64,000 nucleotides of DNA, taken from positions 62,001 to 126,000 of the forward strand of contig NZ_JANIDX010000004.1 in NCBI RefSeq assembly GCF_026385485.1, given 5' to 3'. This document shows positions 52,243-61,452 of this stretch, piece by piece. The translations under genes and the position numbers were made by a program. The notes beneath the pieces were generated by a model. It had not been told where the DNA came from, made no database searches, and saw only the letters and a list, made by a program, of their open reading frames with translations. Within the stretch, counting starts at the first letter, position 1, and each line of letters begins with the position of its first letter. The DNA comes from Bombella pollinis. GTDB lineage: Bacteria; Pseudomonadota; Alphaproteobacteria; Acetobacterales; Acetobacteraceae.

Positions 52243-53652
52243 ATGTCTAATGCCCCTTTTTTGCCCCTGTGCGCCCCCTGTGATGGGGGGGAGACTTACC
52301 CGCTTCATATCGTAGAAGCGGGGGAGTCTGCTGCGCTTTCCGCTCTATTAGGGCGTGATGAGCCTTTTTTGCGCGCGCAAGGCTTTGAAGGACGTGCGGG
52401 GGATTTTACCCTTTTGCCGGGTAAGGAGGGGATTGCCGGGGCGGTATTTTGCATCAAGCCTACGGCAGGGCCTATGCCTTATGGGGCTTTGCCAGCAAAA
52501 TTGCCAGAGGGGCGTTGGGTTCCGCAGTTTCATCCGCAGGTTCAGGGGCAAGACACAAAGGCGGCTTTGGAGGAGCTCATTCTTGGCTTCTGCTTAGGGG
52601 CGTATCAGTATCATCTAAAGGGGGCTGCCCAACATACCCCCAAAGCGCAGCCTAAATTATGCATCGCCGCAGAATATGGGCGCGAGGCGCGTCTCCTTGC
52701 GCGGGCGGCGTGGCTAGGGCGTGACCTGATTAATAGCCCGGCGAATCTGATGGGCCCTGCGGAATTAGCGGCGGCAGCCCGTCACATGCTGGAGGAACGT
52801 GGGGCCTGTGTTGAGCTGATAGAAGGGGAGGCATTAAGACAAGCGTACCCATGCCTTGCCGCTGTGGGGGCGGGCTCGGACCGGGAGGCTGTTGTGGTGG
52901 TCGGGCAAAAACCCGGGCGGAGCAAAGCAGCCCCGCGCCTCTCTTTAGTGGGTAAAGGCGTATGTTTTGATACAGGCGGTTATGACCTCAAGCCCGGCTC
53001 CTCCATGGCGAAGATGAAGAAGGATATGGGTGGAGCGACATTGATGCTCGCCCTGGCCTGCGCGATTATGGAGGCGGAGCTAGATGTCGCTTTGGAGATT
53101 CGCCTTGGTTGTGTGGAGAACAGTATCTCCGGCCATGCGATGCGGCCGGGGGATGTGTTGACCACGCGGAAAGGGCTGCGGGTAGAGGTCGGCAATACGG
53201 ATGCAGAAGGGCGTTTGGTTCTAGCTGACCTCTTGACAGAGGCCGCAGAGAGCCAGCCGGACCTCATCATAGATGCCGCAACGCTTACCGGGGCTGCGCG
53301 TGTGGCTTTGGGGCCAGATTTACCCGCCCTTTTTAGTAATGATGATGCATTAGCGGCGCATATTCTTGCCGCTGGGCGTCATGCGCATGACCCGCTTTGG
53401 CAGCTCCCATTATGGGCTGATTATGATGAATGGATGGATAGCCCCATTGCTGATTGTAACAATCTTTCCTCTCGGCCTATGGCCGGGGCGATTACAGCGG
53501 CGTTATTCCTCCAACGCTTCGTCCCAGAGGGGCAGAGATGGGCGCATATTGATACTTATGGATGGAATGATAACGCACGCCCCGGCCGGCCTATGGGGGG
53601 TGAGGTGCTAGCTTTAAGGGCGTTGTTCCGTGCGGTTTCGGAAGGTTTCTAA
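52243..53652 (+). CDS. Leucyl aminopeptidase family (M17) peptidase
   Basis: The protein is 469 residues from the ATG at 52243, preceded by GGTGGA; the open frame extends 18 codons upstream into the helicase promoter region. It is a two-metal aminopeptidase acting on cytosolic peptides. The active-site segments are VGKGVCFDTGGYDLKPGSSM, MKKDMGGA and NTDAEGRLVLADLL, so all metal ligands are in place. It differs from textbook PepA in a shorter, variable N-terminal domain and is closer to the PepB/LAP3-like alphaproteobacterial group. Downstream is a 244-base gap before the MarR gene. Confidence 0.94.
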   Translation: MSNAPFLPLCAPCDGGETYPLHIVEAGESAALSALLGRDEPFLRAQGFEGRAGDFTLLPGKEGIAGAVFCIKPTAGPMPYGALPAKLPEGRWVPQFHPQVQGQDTKAALEELILGFCLGAYQYHLKGAAQHTPKAQPKLCIAAEYGREARLLARAAWLGRDLINSPANLMGPAELAAAARHMLEERGACVELIEGEALRQAYPCLAAVGAGSDREAVVVVGQKPGRSKAAPRLSLVGKGVCFDTGGYDLKPGSSMAKMKKDMGGATLMLALACAIMEAELDVALEIRLGCVENSISGHAMRPGDVLTTRKGLRVEVGNTDAEGRLVLADLLTEAAESQPDLIIDAATLTGAARVALGPDLPALFSNDDALAAHILAAGRHAHDPLWQLPLWADYDEWMDSPIADCNNLSSRPMAGAITAALFLQRFVPEGQRWAHIDTYGWNDNARPGRPMGGEVLALRALFRAVSEGF

Positions 53653-53896
53653 AAAGTAATGATTCGTTATAGCGTGTATAACTAGCTGTTTTTATTCATT
53701 TTTAATGAGGTTTGTCTTTAGGAATAGCAGCCCTGCGTTGGGCGTGGTTGTTATTTCGATACATAAGCGTCACAAATTAGAATAGGACTAAGTAGAAATC
53801 GCAAATATGATGTATCCCACCGGCCAGCGGGGAGGGCGTATATGCGCTAACTGGCAGAGGGTAAGTCGCGTTGTAAAAGAGCGAAAGAGAGTTTTT

Positions 53897-54298
53897 ATGA
53901 GTCGAAATGGCGATAACCGCATGTTGCAGCTTTTGCGCGATACGATTGTGTCCACCGTGCGCGGTGATGGGCCGGACCTTTCTGCGCGGCAATTATCTGT
54001 GTTTTTGAGCTGTTATTTGGATGATGGGGCTCATACCGTTCGGGGCTTAGCACAGTCTTTGAATGTCTCTAAACCCGCTATCACCCGTGCGTTGGACCGG
54101 TTGAGCGAGCTTGATTTAGCACGCCGTAAGGTGGACCCGTTGGACCGCCGCTCCATTCTTGTTCAGCGGACATTAAAAGGCTCGGCCTATCTGCGTGGGT
54201 TGCGGGATGTGATGGAGGAAGCTTGCGGGGATGAGATTATCCTCCGTAAAGCGGCTCGTCCGGCTGTAGCATCCTTCCAAGCGCGGCGGGCTGGGTAA
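53897..54298 (+). CDS. MarR-family transcriptional regulator
   Basis: The protein is 133 residues from the ATG at 53897; 30 extra upstream codons are open but basic and unlike the family. It has a winged helix-turn-helix: LSARQLSVFLSCYLDDGAHTVRGLAQSLNVSKPAITRALDRL is spread over residues 30-75, followed by the wing KVDPLDRRSILVQRT. Its ligand and targets are unknown. It precedes the aminotransferase gene by 5 bases, so it may control that unit. No obvious dyad was seen in the 244 bases upstream, which are AT-rich near 53660-53720. Confidence 0.88.
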   Translation: MSRNGDNRMLQLLRDTIVSTVRGDGPDLSARQLSVFLSCYLDDGAHTVRGLAQSLNVSKPAITRALDRLSELDLARRKVDPLDRRSILVQRTLKGSAYLRGLRDVMEEACGDEIILRKAARPAVASFQARRAG

Positions 54299-54303
54299 GT
54301 ATC

Positions 54304-55455
54304 TTGGTGGGAGTTGTTCCCTTTCTGGATCTTCCTGCCCAGCAGCGGCGTCTTGGCGCGGCGTTGCGGGAGCGGATGGAGCGGGTCTTAACCCATTGTT
54401 GTTTCGTAATGGGGCCGGAGGTTGTAGAGCTTGAGGCGCGTTTGGCTCTTTATGGGGGGGCGCGTCATGCTGTGGCTGTCTCCTCCGGTACAGATGCGCT
54501 TTTAACCGTCCTCATGGCGGAGGGAATTGGGCCGGGGATGGCGGTGTTCCTACCTGCTTTTACATACACGGCCACGGCAGAGGTTGTTCTGTTATTAGGC
54601 GCGAAGCCGGTTTTTGTGGATGTGGAGGCGGATAGCTTCCAACTCTCTCTTGCCTCCTTGCAGGCGCGTGTTGCCGCGGTAAAGCAGGCGGGAGAGGTGG
54701 TGCCAAAGGCGATTATCGGGGTTGATTTATTTGGCCAACCTGCCCCGTGGGATGCGCTAAAGAGCTTTGCCACACAAGAGGGCCTAACCCTCATTGCGGA
54801 TTGCGCTCAATCCTTTGGTGCGGCCTATAAGGGGCGGAAGTTGGGGCATGAGGCCATGGCTACGACTCTGTCTTTCTTCCCATCTAAGCCGCTAGGTTGT
54901 TATGGCGATGGCGGGGCTATCCTTACTGATGATGATGATAAGGCGGCTCTTTACCGCTCCCTGCGCAGCCATGGGGAGGGGCAACAACGCTATGAGGTGC
55001 AGCGCATTGGCCTTAATGCGCGGTTAGATAGCTTGCAAGCGGCGGTTCTCTTGAGCAAGTTGGATGTGTTTGAGGAGGAGCTGCAACGGCGTGAGGCTGT
55101 GGCACGCGCTTATGATGCAGGCTTGCCCTCTCTCATAACCTCACCTGCACGTGTGGCAGAAAGCCAGAGTGCATGGGCAGTCTATTGTGTGAAGCTACCC
55201 TCGCTATCTTTGCGTGAGTCTTTAAGGCAACATCTCACACAAGCGCAGATTGCAACGGCTATTTATTATCCCAAACCATTGCATCATCAGCCAGCCTATC
55301 AAGCGTGCCATGATGGGGTTCCTTTACCTGTGTCGGAATCGTTAGGGGAGTATGTCTTGGCCCTGCCAATCCATCCTGACCTTACCGATGAGGCCGTAGA
55401 TTATGTGATAAGAGAGAGTCAAACATGGGCGAGAGAGCAGCATGAAGCAGAATGA
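54304..55455 (+). CDS. DegT/DnrJ/EryC1/StrS-family aminotransferase
   Basis: The protein is about 383 residues; it starts with TTG at 54304 or GTG at 54307, both ahead of VVPFLDLPAQ. This PLP family aminates keto-sugars bound to nucleotides for antibiotic, lipopolysaccharide or cell-surface sugars. The PLP site shows SSGTDAL, FLPAFTYTATAE, ADCAQSFGA and the Schiff-base lysine in SFFPSKPLGCYGDGG. The C-terminal YYPKPLHHQPAY is family-typical. No other sugar-nucleotide genes are nearby, so the substrate cannot be inferred. It sits between marR and a small membrane-protein gene that overlaps its last 14 bases. Confidence 0.93.
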   Translation: MVGVVPFLDLPAQQRRLGAALRERMERVLTHCCFVMGPEVVELEARLALYGGARHAVAVSSGTDALLTVLMAEGIGPGMAVFLPAFTYTATAEVVLLLGAKPVFVDVEADSFQLSLASLQARVAAVKQAGEVVPKAIIGVDLFGQPAPWDALKSFATQEGLTLIADCAQSFGAAYKGRKLGHEAMATTLSFFPSKPLGCYGDGGAILTDDDDKAALYRSLRSHGEGQQRYEVQRIGLNARLDSLQAAVLLSKLDVFEEELQRREAVARAYDAGLPSLITSPARVAESQSAWAVYCVKLPSLSLRESLRQHLTQAQIATAIYYPKPLHHQPAYQACHDGVPLPVSESLGEYVLALPIHPDLTDEAVDYVIRESQTWAREQHEAE

Positions 55456-55858
55456 CGAATATCTTCTTATGTTTGCGGCGATTGTGATTATTCCTGTTGT
55501 GGTGATTTGGTATTTTGCGTGGCCTATTTTGCGCCCGTGGTCCCTCCCAACGGTTGTTCATGGCACGGTAGAGCAGGCTCAGCAGCAACGTAGCCTCACT
55601 GAGGATGAAGTAAAGGCGATGAATCTTTGGGTGCAACAGTATCAGACAGGCTGGGGGATCCCAGGTGAGGTACCCCCTAAGAATATGCCTGCGCTCGCTG
55701 TGTATCAGATGAGCAGTGCAGAGGGCCGCTTTGTCATTCTCTCCGCATGGCATTTTAAGCATGGGGATGATGTTGTGGGGATACAAACCCAACCGGGGGG
55801 CGCATATAGGATGCGCTCCTTCGACCGTGGGACCCTCCATTTGCCGGGCCTCCCTTAA
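55442..55858 (+). CDS. Uncharacterised membrane-anchored protein
   Basis: The 138-residue protein is not one I recognise. A single N-terminal helix (YLLMFAAIVIIPVVVIWYFAW) follows a short polar start, and about 100 residues follow that contain a Gln-rich stretch (EQAQQQRSLTEDE) and a tyrosine/tryptophan-containing globular part (WVQQYQTGWGIPGEVP, VILSAWHFKHGDDVVG). The start overlaps the aminotransferase stop by 14 bases, so it is probably translated from the same message. It is followed 20 bases on by the end of the convergent PerM gene. No function is proposed. Confidence 0.75.
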   Translation: MKQNDEYLLMFAAIVIIPVVVIWYFAWPILRPWSLPTVVHGTVEQAQQQRSLTEDEVKAMNLWVQQYQTGWGIPGEVPPKNMPALAVYQMSSAEGRFVILSAWHFKHGDDVVGIQTQPGGAYRMRSFDRGTLHLPGLP

Positions 55859-55877
55859 AAAGGCGGTCTTGCTTTCC

Positions 55878-57095
55878 TCAGGTGGAGGGAGGCGGGGTGG
55901 TTTTATCTTTTTCCTTTTGTTTGGTCTCTTGTTTACTCGCGGCTGCTTTTTCTTGAGCGTTCTGAGCAACTTCTTTTGGGGTAAGCTCGTTCGTCTCTAA
56001 TCGGGTTTTGGTGGCATCTTCCAGCGGGGGCATGGCTTTATCAAAGACAGCGAGGAGGGCTGCGGTGATGGGGGAAGCCAGCACGAGCCCCGGCACCCCA
56101 AGGATGGAGCCAAAAACGCTTTGGGAGAGGATGGCTAGTGCTGGGGGCATATGGACCGCACGCCGTTGGATGAGCGGGGCGAGGATATTGCCCTCACAAA
56201 ACTGGATAACGCTATAGAGGATGGCCACGAATAAAACTTCATGCGTGCCAAGAGAGAGGCTGATGAGCAAGGCAGGCACTGCCCCTAAAATCGCGCCGAT
56301 ATAGGGGATGAAGTTGCACAACCCTGCGACAACGCCCAAAGCGAGGGCGAGGGGCATCCCGATGAGATATAGCCCAATACCGGAGAAAAGCCCTACGGCG
56401 AGCATGTCCAACGCTTGGCCTGCGGTCCATGCCCATAAGGTATTGCCTGCGCTATAGAGGAGCGTGCGTGTGGCTTTGCGTTGGTAAGGAGGGATGAGAC
56501 GGAGGAAGCCGTTGATGTAAAGAGATGGTGAGACGGCAAAATAAAAGGCGGCGATTAAAACAACAAAAATCGTACCGATTAAGCCAACCGCACTGCCGAG
56601 CAACCCGGTCACGGAGCCTGCAATCCCAAAGCCTAAACTGCTGAGGGAAGCTGTTTTATCATTCCCGCCAAGGGAGGTTGGCAGATGGTTTAAGACCATT
56701 TGGCCGAAAGTTGTTTGGGAGAGATGGGAGCGGAGATCGCTTGATTGTATAACGAGAGCATTTTTTAGGCTGATAAACTGCTCCCCCATAGAGGGGCCAC
56801 TACTCCAAATAAGAGCGGCAAATAGCCCAATAATGCTAAAGGCTACGATGCTAATTGCGATTGTATAGGGGATGAAGGGTAAGCGGCGGCGGAGGATACG
56901 CGCAAGCCCATGCAAAACAATCGCCATCAATACCGCCGCAAAGAGGATGGCAAGGACTTCTCCCATCAACCAAACAGCCAGCATGATGAGAGAGAGACAA
57001 AGCGTTAGACGGATAATGCCATAAATGCGGTCTAACGCGGTGGTGGGTGTTTGCTGGGCTGCGGGAGTCGGCGGGCGGTTGAAGAAGAAAGGCAT
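55878..57095 (-). CDS. AI-2E/PerM-family transporter
   Basis: The protein is 405 residues from the ATG at 57095 (AGGA about 11 bases upstream); a TTG six codons earlier is open. It has about 8 hydrophobic helices, with the central periplasmic domain and the second block LALALGVVAGLCNFIPYIGAI, followed by GNILAPLIQRRAVHMPP, typical of PF01594-type proteins. Members export autoinducer-2 or act as sodium/proton antiporters; which applies is not evident. The C-terminal 45 residues are strongly charged (KQETKQKEKDK) and cytoplasmic. Confidence 0.92.
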   Translation of the reverse strand: MPFFFNRPPTPAAQQTPTTALDRIYGIIRLTLCLSLIMLAVWLMGEVLAILFAAVLMAIVLHGLARILRRRLPFIPYTIAISIVAFSIIGLFAALIWSSGPSMGEQFISLKNALVIQSSDLRSHLSQTTFGQMVLNHLPTSLGGNDKTASLSSLGFGIAGSVTGLLGSAVGLIGTIFVVLIAAFYFAVSPSLYINGFLRLIPPYQRKATRTLLYSAGNTLWAWTAGQALDMLAVGLFSGIGLYLIGMPLALALGVVAGLCNFIPYIGAILGAVPALLISLSLGTHEVLFVAILYSVIQFCEGNILAPLIQRRAVHMPPALAILSQSVFGSILGVPGLVLASPITAALLAVFDKAMPPLEDATKTRLETNELTPKEVAQNAQEKAAASKQETKQKEKDKTTPPPST

Positions 57096-57159
57096 GCTGG
57101 GCGAGTCCTGCAACGGGCGGTGAGTTGGTGTGCTATAATGTGGGTTATTTAATGGTGGG

Positions 57160-59082
57160 TCAATTTGTGGCTTGCTCTAATTCGTCTTGGGCTTCTAGCC
57201 ATTGTAGCTCGGTCTCCTCTTGTTTTTGGCGGACAAGGGCGAGGTCGCTATTTAATGTGGCGATGTCTCCAGCGTGGTTTGCTTGGTAAAGGGCAGGGTC
57301 TGCTAATTTTGCTTCAAGCTGTTCTTTGGCTTTTTCCAAGCGGGAGAGGCGGGTTTCCAGCTCTCGAATCTTACGGCGGAGGGGGGCAAGCTGGCGGGTT
57401 TGCTCTTTGCGTTGGGCACGTTGTTGGTTTTTATCAGGCGTTGTGGCGGCTTGTGCGCCGTGTGCAGCGGGGGAGGAGGCTTGTCGCGTTGCCTCTAAAG
57501 CGTGTTTAGCGCGGGCCTCTAGCCAGAGGCGGTAATCATTCATATCCCCGTCAAAAGGGGTGATGGTCCCGTTTGCGGCGATCCAAAGCTGGTCAGCTAC
57601 GGATTCGACTAAATGACTATCATGGCTGATGAGGATGACGGCCCCTTCAAAAGCACTGAGAGCGCGGATGAGCGCATCGCGGGCATCGAGGTCTAAATGG
57701 TTGGTTGGCTCATCTAATATGAGTAGATGAGGGGCGTGACGTGTGGCAAGGGCGAGGAGGAGGCGGGCTTTCTCCCCACCAGAGAGATTGCGGACGGGTG
57801 TTTCGGCACGTTCAGCATCGAGCCCAAAACGGGCTAGTTGGGCACGCACTTGCGGGGGTGTGGCATCTTTTAACGTGCGGGCCATATGTTGGATGGGGGT
57901 TTCATCCACAATAAGCTCATCTGTTTGATGTTGGGCGAAATAACCAACCCGCAAGCGTGATGAAGGCTGAAATATCCCTCCCATAGGGGTGAGCTGACCG
58001 GCGAGTAATTTGGCGAAGGTTGATTTGCCATGCCCATTTTGCCCCAGTAGGGCGATGCGGTCCTCACTATCGAGCCGCAAAGAGAGATGGTGAAGAATTG
58101 TGCGCTCCCCATATCCGACAGAGACATCCTCTAATGTGAGCATGGGGGGTGGGAGCGCGCCGGGGTCGGGGAAGGTGAAATGGGTAGGGGTATCCTCCAC
58201 GACTGAATCAATTTGTGGCAAGCGGGCGAGGGCTTTTAAGCGAGATTGCGCTTGTTTGGCTTTGGTCGCTTTGGCACGGAAGCGCGCCACAAAGGCTTCC
58301 ATCTTTGCACGTTGGTCTGCCAGCTTTTCCGCTTGGCGATTTTGTTGGAGCTTCTGCTCGGTGCGGATTTGGACAAAACGCTCATAGCCGCCGGGGGTGA
58401 GGGAAAGCTTTTTTTGGTCTAAATGGGCAATGGCTTGCACGCTGTTATCTAGTAACGCACGGTCATGGCTGACAATTAACGCCGCACCGGGGAAGCGGCT
58501 TAGCCAATTTTCCAGCCATAATGTGGCTTCAATATCCAGATGGTTTGTTGGTTCATCAAGGAGCAGAAGGTCAGGGGCGAGGAATAAGGCACTGGCAAGG
58601 GCAACGCGCATCCGCCAACCACCGGAGAAGTCATTGACCGGGCGATGTTGGGCCTCTTGGTCAAAACCTAACCCGGCGAGGATTGTACTAGCACGCGCTG
58701 GGGCAGCATGGGCATCAATAGCGAGTAAGCGTTCATGCACATCAGCAAGGCGGGTAGGGTCGGTTGTGGTTTCGGCCTCGGTGAGGAGGCGGGTGCGTTC
58801 CTCATGGCTGTTAAGAACGGTCTCTAATAAGGACAGCTCGCCGGAAGGTGTTTCCTGCTTGACCCGCCCCATCGTGGCACGGCCAGAGAGGGTAATGCTG
58901 CCGCCATCTGGGGCGATGTCCCCGGCGATGGCCGCCAGCAGCGTGGACTTCCCCGCTCCATTATGGCCGATGAGCCCGATGCGTTTACCTGGCTCAATAG
59001 TGAGGGAGGCTTGCTCTAGCAGGGTACGGCCTGCGATGCGTAAGGTAAGGTCGGTGATGGAAAGCAGGCTCAACGCACACAC
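57160..59082 (-). CDS. ABC-F family ATP-binding protein
   Basis: The 640-residue protein has two ABC domains and no membrane part. Domain one has GHNGAGKST and FSGGWRMR with LLLDEPTNHLD; domain two has GQNGHGKST, LSGGEKAR and LLILDEPTNHLD. The linker between them is the helical P-site tRNA-interaction region, and the C-terminus is a coiled coil (LRRKIRELETRLSRLEKAKEQ). ABC-F proteins act on the ribosome E-site; this one resembles the YheS/Uup type more than a resistance protein. The start is GTG at 59082. It is divergent from ndk. Confidence 0.94.
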   Translation of the reverse strand: MCALSLLSITDLTLRIAGRTLLEQASLTIEPGKRIGLIGHNGAGKSTLLAAIAGDIAPDGGSITLSGRATMGRVKQETPSGELSLLETVLNSHEERTRLLTEAETTTDPTRLADVHERLLAIDAHAAPARASTILAGLGFDQEAQHRPVNDFSGGWRMRVALASALFLAPDLLLLDEPTNHLDIEATLWLENWLSRFPGAALIVSHDRALLDNSVQAIAHLDQKKLSLTPGGYERFVQIRTEQKLQQNRQAEKLADQRAKMEAFVARFRAKATKAKQAQSRLKALARLPQIDSVVEDTPTHFTFPDPGALPPPMLTLEDVSVGYGERTILHHLSLRLDSEDRIALLGQNGHGKSTFAKLLAGQLTPMGGIFQPSSRLRVGYFAQHQTDELIVDETPIQHMARTLKDATPPQVRAQLARFGLDAERAETPVRNLSGGEKARLLLALATRHAPHLLILDEPTNHLDLDARDALIRALSAFEGAVILISHDSHLVESVADQLWIAANGTITPFDGDMNDYRLWLEARAKHALEATRQASSPAAHGAQAATTPDKNQQRAQRKEQTRQLAPLRRKIRELETRLSRLEKAKEQLEAKLADPALYQANHAGDIATLNSDLALVRQKQEETELQWLEAQDELEQATN

Positions 59083-59184
59083 TCAGCAGGGAAAGATGAA
59101 AAAAGATGGCTCTAACCCTATCAGGAACTCCTTTTTTCCTCTAGGGGAAGTTGGAGATAGAGGGCTCTTTATAAGGAGGGACTT

Positions 59185-59607
59185 ATGGCTCTGGAACGTA
59201 CATTATCCATCATCAAACCGGATGCAACACGCCGTAATCTGACAGGCAAGGTGAATACTGTTTTTGAGGAAGCTGGCCTGCGTATTGTAGCCCAAAAACG
59301 GATTCAGCTGACAGAGAAGCAAGCCGGGGCTTTTTATGAGGTCCATAAGGAGCGCCCCTTCTTTGGGGAGCTTGTGTCTTTTATGTGCTCCGCGCCGGTT
59401 GTTGTGCAGGTGCTAGAGGGCGAGAACGCCGTGGCGCATCATCGTGAGGTGATGGGCGCGACCAACCCCGCCGAGGCGGCTGAAGGGACTGTGCGTAAGC
59501 TTTATGCTCAAAGCATTGGTGAGAACTCCGTTCATGGCTCTGATAGCCTTGAGAATGCTAAGCGTGAGATTAGCTTCTTCTTTGCGGAGACGGAAATCCT
59601 GCCCTGA
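59185..59607 (+). CDS. ndk: Nucleoside diphosphate kinase
   Basis: The 140-residue enzyme equilibrates nucleoside di- and triphosphates. The phosphohistidine is His117 in NSVHGSDS. The N-terminus MALERTLSIIKPDAT is typical, and the ATG follows AAGGAGG at good spacing. A terminator follows. Divergent ABC-F and convergent purN genes leave it monocistronic. Confidence 0.98.
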   Translation: MALERTLSIIKPDATRRNLTGKVNTVFEEAGLRIVAQKRIQLTEKQAGAFYEVHKERPFFGELVSFMCSAPVVVQVLEGENAVAHHREVMGATNPAEAAEGTVRKLYAQSIGENSVHGSDSLENAKREISFFFAETEILP

Positions 59608-59645
59608 TGAAGCAGTGGCGTTAGCATGATGTTTGGACATACTGT

Positions 59646-59676
59646 GAAGGGGGGCCATTATGGCTCCCCTTTTTTA
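59646..59676 (+). terminator. Rho-independent terminator after ndk
   Basis: AAGGGGnGCC pairs with GGCTCCCCTT (one-base bulge) around ATTAT, followed by T6. It lies 38 bases past ndk and just before the end of purN on the other strand. Confidence 0.85.
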
Positions 59677-59686
59677 TGCTTGGCTT

Positions 59687-60274
59687 TTAGGTGTGGCGTT
59701 GTGTGATGAAGTGCTTGAGCGTTTCGGGATAGAGGCGGTGTTCCTGCTCCAAAACGCGGGCAGCGAGGGCATCAGCATCATCATGGGGTAGGACAGGGAC
59801 GCGCGCTTGGGCAAGGATGGGGCCTTCATCCACCCCATCGGTGACGAGGTGAATGGTACAACCATGCTCTTTAGCACCCGCTTTTAGGGCGGCTTCATGC
59901 GTATGGAGGCCGGGGAACGCAGGAAGCAAGCTGGGATGAATATTAATCATCCGCCCCTGCCATTGCTGGACAAGCCAAGGGGTGAGAACGCGCATATAGC
60001 CTGCAAGGCAGATTAACTCCGCACCAGAGGCTCGCACGGCTTCATCTATGGCACGTTCATGCGCCTCACGGCCCTTCCCATAGTCTTTATGGGGGATGCA
60101 GAGCGTTTTAATCCCTGCCTTGCGAGCGGTGTCTAACCCAGCGGCATCGGCCTTATTGCTCAGAACAAGGACAATTTTAGCTGGGAAGTCCGGGCGGGCG
60201 CAGGCCTCCATTAACGCGAGCATATTACTACCGCGCCCGCTAATGAGGATAGCGATGGGGGTTTTCGTCACCAT
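59687..60274 (-). CDS. purN: Phosphoribosylglycinamide formyltransferase
   Basis: The protein is 195 residues from the ATG at 60274, with GAAGCG upstream and 8 bases after purM. It formylates glycinamide ribonucleotide in purine synthesis. Motifs include ILISGRGSNM, the catalytic INIHPSLLPAFPGLHTHEAAL and the aspartate in HLVTDGVDEGPILAQ. All are intact. The TTG at 60286 would overlap purM and is less likely. Confidence 0.97.
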   Translation of the reverse strand: MVTKTPIAILISGRGSNMLALMEACARPDFPAKIVLVLSNKADAAGLDTARKAGIKTLCIPHKDYGKGREAHERAIDEAVRASGAELICLAGYMRVLTPWLVQQWQGRMINIHPSLLPAFPGLHTHEAALKAGAKEHGCTIHLVTDGVDEGPILAQARVPVLPHDDADALAARVLEQEHRLYPETLKHFITQRHT

Positions 60275-60282
60275 AAATCGCT

Positions 60283-61341
60283 TCAATCCAGATTTAATGG
60301 CGCAGTGAGGCGGAAAGGTGTGGTGCTGCGGACAACACGGCCAATCAGCATGGCGTCTTCATCCAGCTTTTCCAATTCCGTCATGAGTTTTTCGGGTTCG
60401 CTGGTGATGAGAACCATACCAATCCCGCAATTAAAAACCTTGAGCATTTCATCTTCAGATACGGGGCCTTGCTCGGCAAGCCATGAGAATACACCGGGGA
60501 GTGGCCAGCTTTGCCCATCTACTTCCACACCGAGTCCTTCTGGCAGGACACGCGGTAGATTGCCCGGCAGGCCACCGCCTGTGATATGCGCGCAGCCATT
60601 GAGGAGCTTCTTCTCATGTAAGGCAAGCACGGTTTTGACATAAAGCCGTGTGGGGGTCAGGAAGGCTTCTGCCAAAGTTTGCTTTGGTGAGAAGGGGGCG
60701 GGGTCCTTCCAGCTTAGACCAGAGGACTCCACGATATGACGAACGAGGGAGAACCCGTTGGAATGTACCCCAGAGGAGGGCAGAGCGATGAGACTATCGC
60801 CCTCGCGAATGGTGGCAGGCAACATGGCATCGCGCTCTGCTGCCCCAACGCTGAAGCCGGCGAGGTCATAATGGCCTTTGCCGTAAAGGCCCGGCATCTC
60901 CGCTGTTTCCCCCCCAACGAGGGCGCAGCCACTTTCCTTACAGGCTGCGGCAATCCCTTTAATAATCCGCTCTGCCACGGAGACGGAGAGATGACCTGTT
61001 GCCATATAATCAAGGAAGAAAAGCGGCTGTGCCCCTTGGACGATGAGGTCATTAACGCACATAGCGACTAAGTCGATGCCGATTTCATCATGCAAGCCGC
61101 TCTCGATAGCGAGGAGGAGCTTTGTGCCCACGCCATCTGTACAGCTGACGAGGACAGGGTCCTTTAACCCAGCGGCTTTGGGGTCAAACAGGGCACCAAA
61201 CCCACCAAGCCCGCCCATAACACCGGGGCGATTGGTTGCTTTGGCCGCGGGCTTGATGGCGTCAACCAGAGCATCTCCGGCTTCAATATCAACACCGGCG
61301 GCTGCATAACTTGCATTGGGGGGAGAAGGGGTTTTGGTCAT
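60283..61341 (-). CDS. purM: Phosphoribosylformylglycinamidine cyclo-ligase
   Basis: The protein is 352 residues from the ATG at 61341. It makes aminoimidazole ribonucleotide in purine synthesis. Conserved segments: YAAAGVDIEAGDALVD, LVSCTDGVGTKLLLAI, MCVNDLIVQGAQPLFFLDY, GGETAEMPGLY and GLPGNLPRVLP. It is followed directly by purN, and is divergent from hda across 111 bases. Confidence 0.97.
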   Translation of the reverse strand: MTKTPSPPNASYAAAGVDIEAGDALVDAIKPAAKATNRPGVMGGLGGFGALFDPKAAGLKDPVLVSCTDGVGTKLLLAIESGLHDEIGIDLVAMCVNDLIVQGAQPLFFLDYMATGHLSVSVAERIIKGIAAACKESGCALVGGETAEMPGLYGKGHYDLAGFSVGAAERDAMLPATIREGDSLIALPSSGVHSNGFSLVRHIVESSGLSWKDPAPFSPKQTLAEAFLTPTRLYVKTVLALHEKKLLNGCAHITGGGLPGNLPRVLPEGLGVEVDGQSWPLPGVFSWLAEQGPVSEDEMLKVFNCGIGMVLITSEPEKLMTELEKLDEDAMLIGRVVRSTTPFRLTAPLNLD

Positions 61342-61452
61342 GGAGAGAGGGTATTCCTGCTGGTTGATGCTGGCCTCTTTATAGAGCATCCTGCACAAAG
61401 ACGGAATGTAGGGCGTGTGGAATCATTGAGGCGATAGGCGAGAAGGGTAGAT

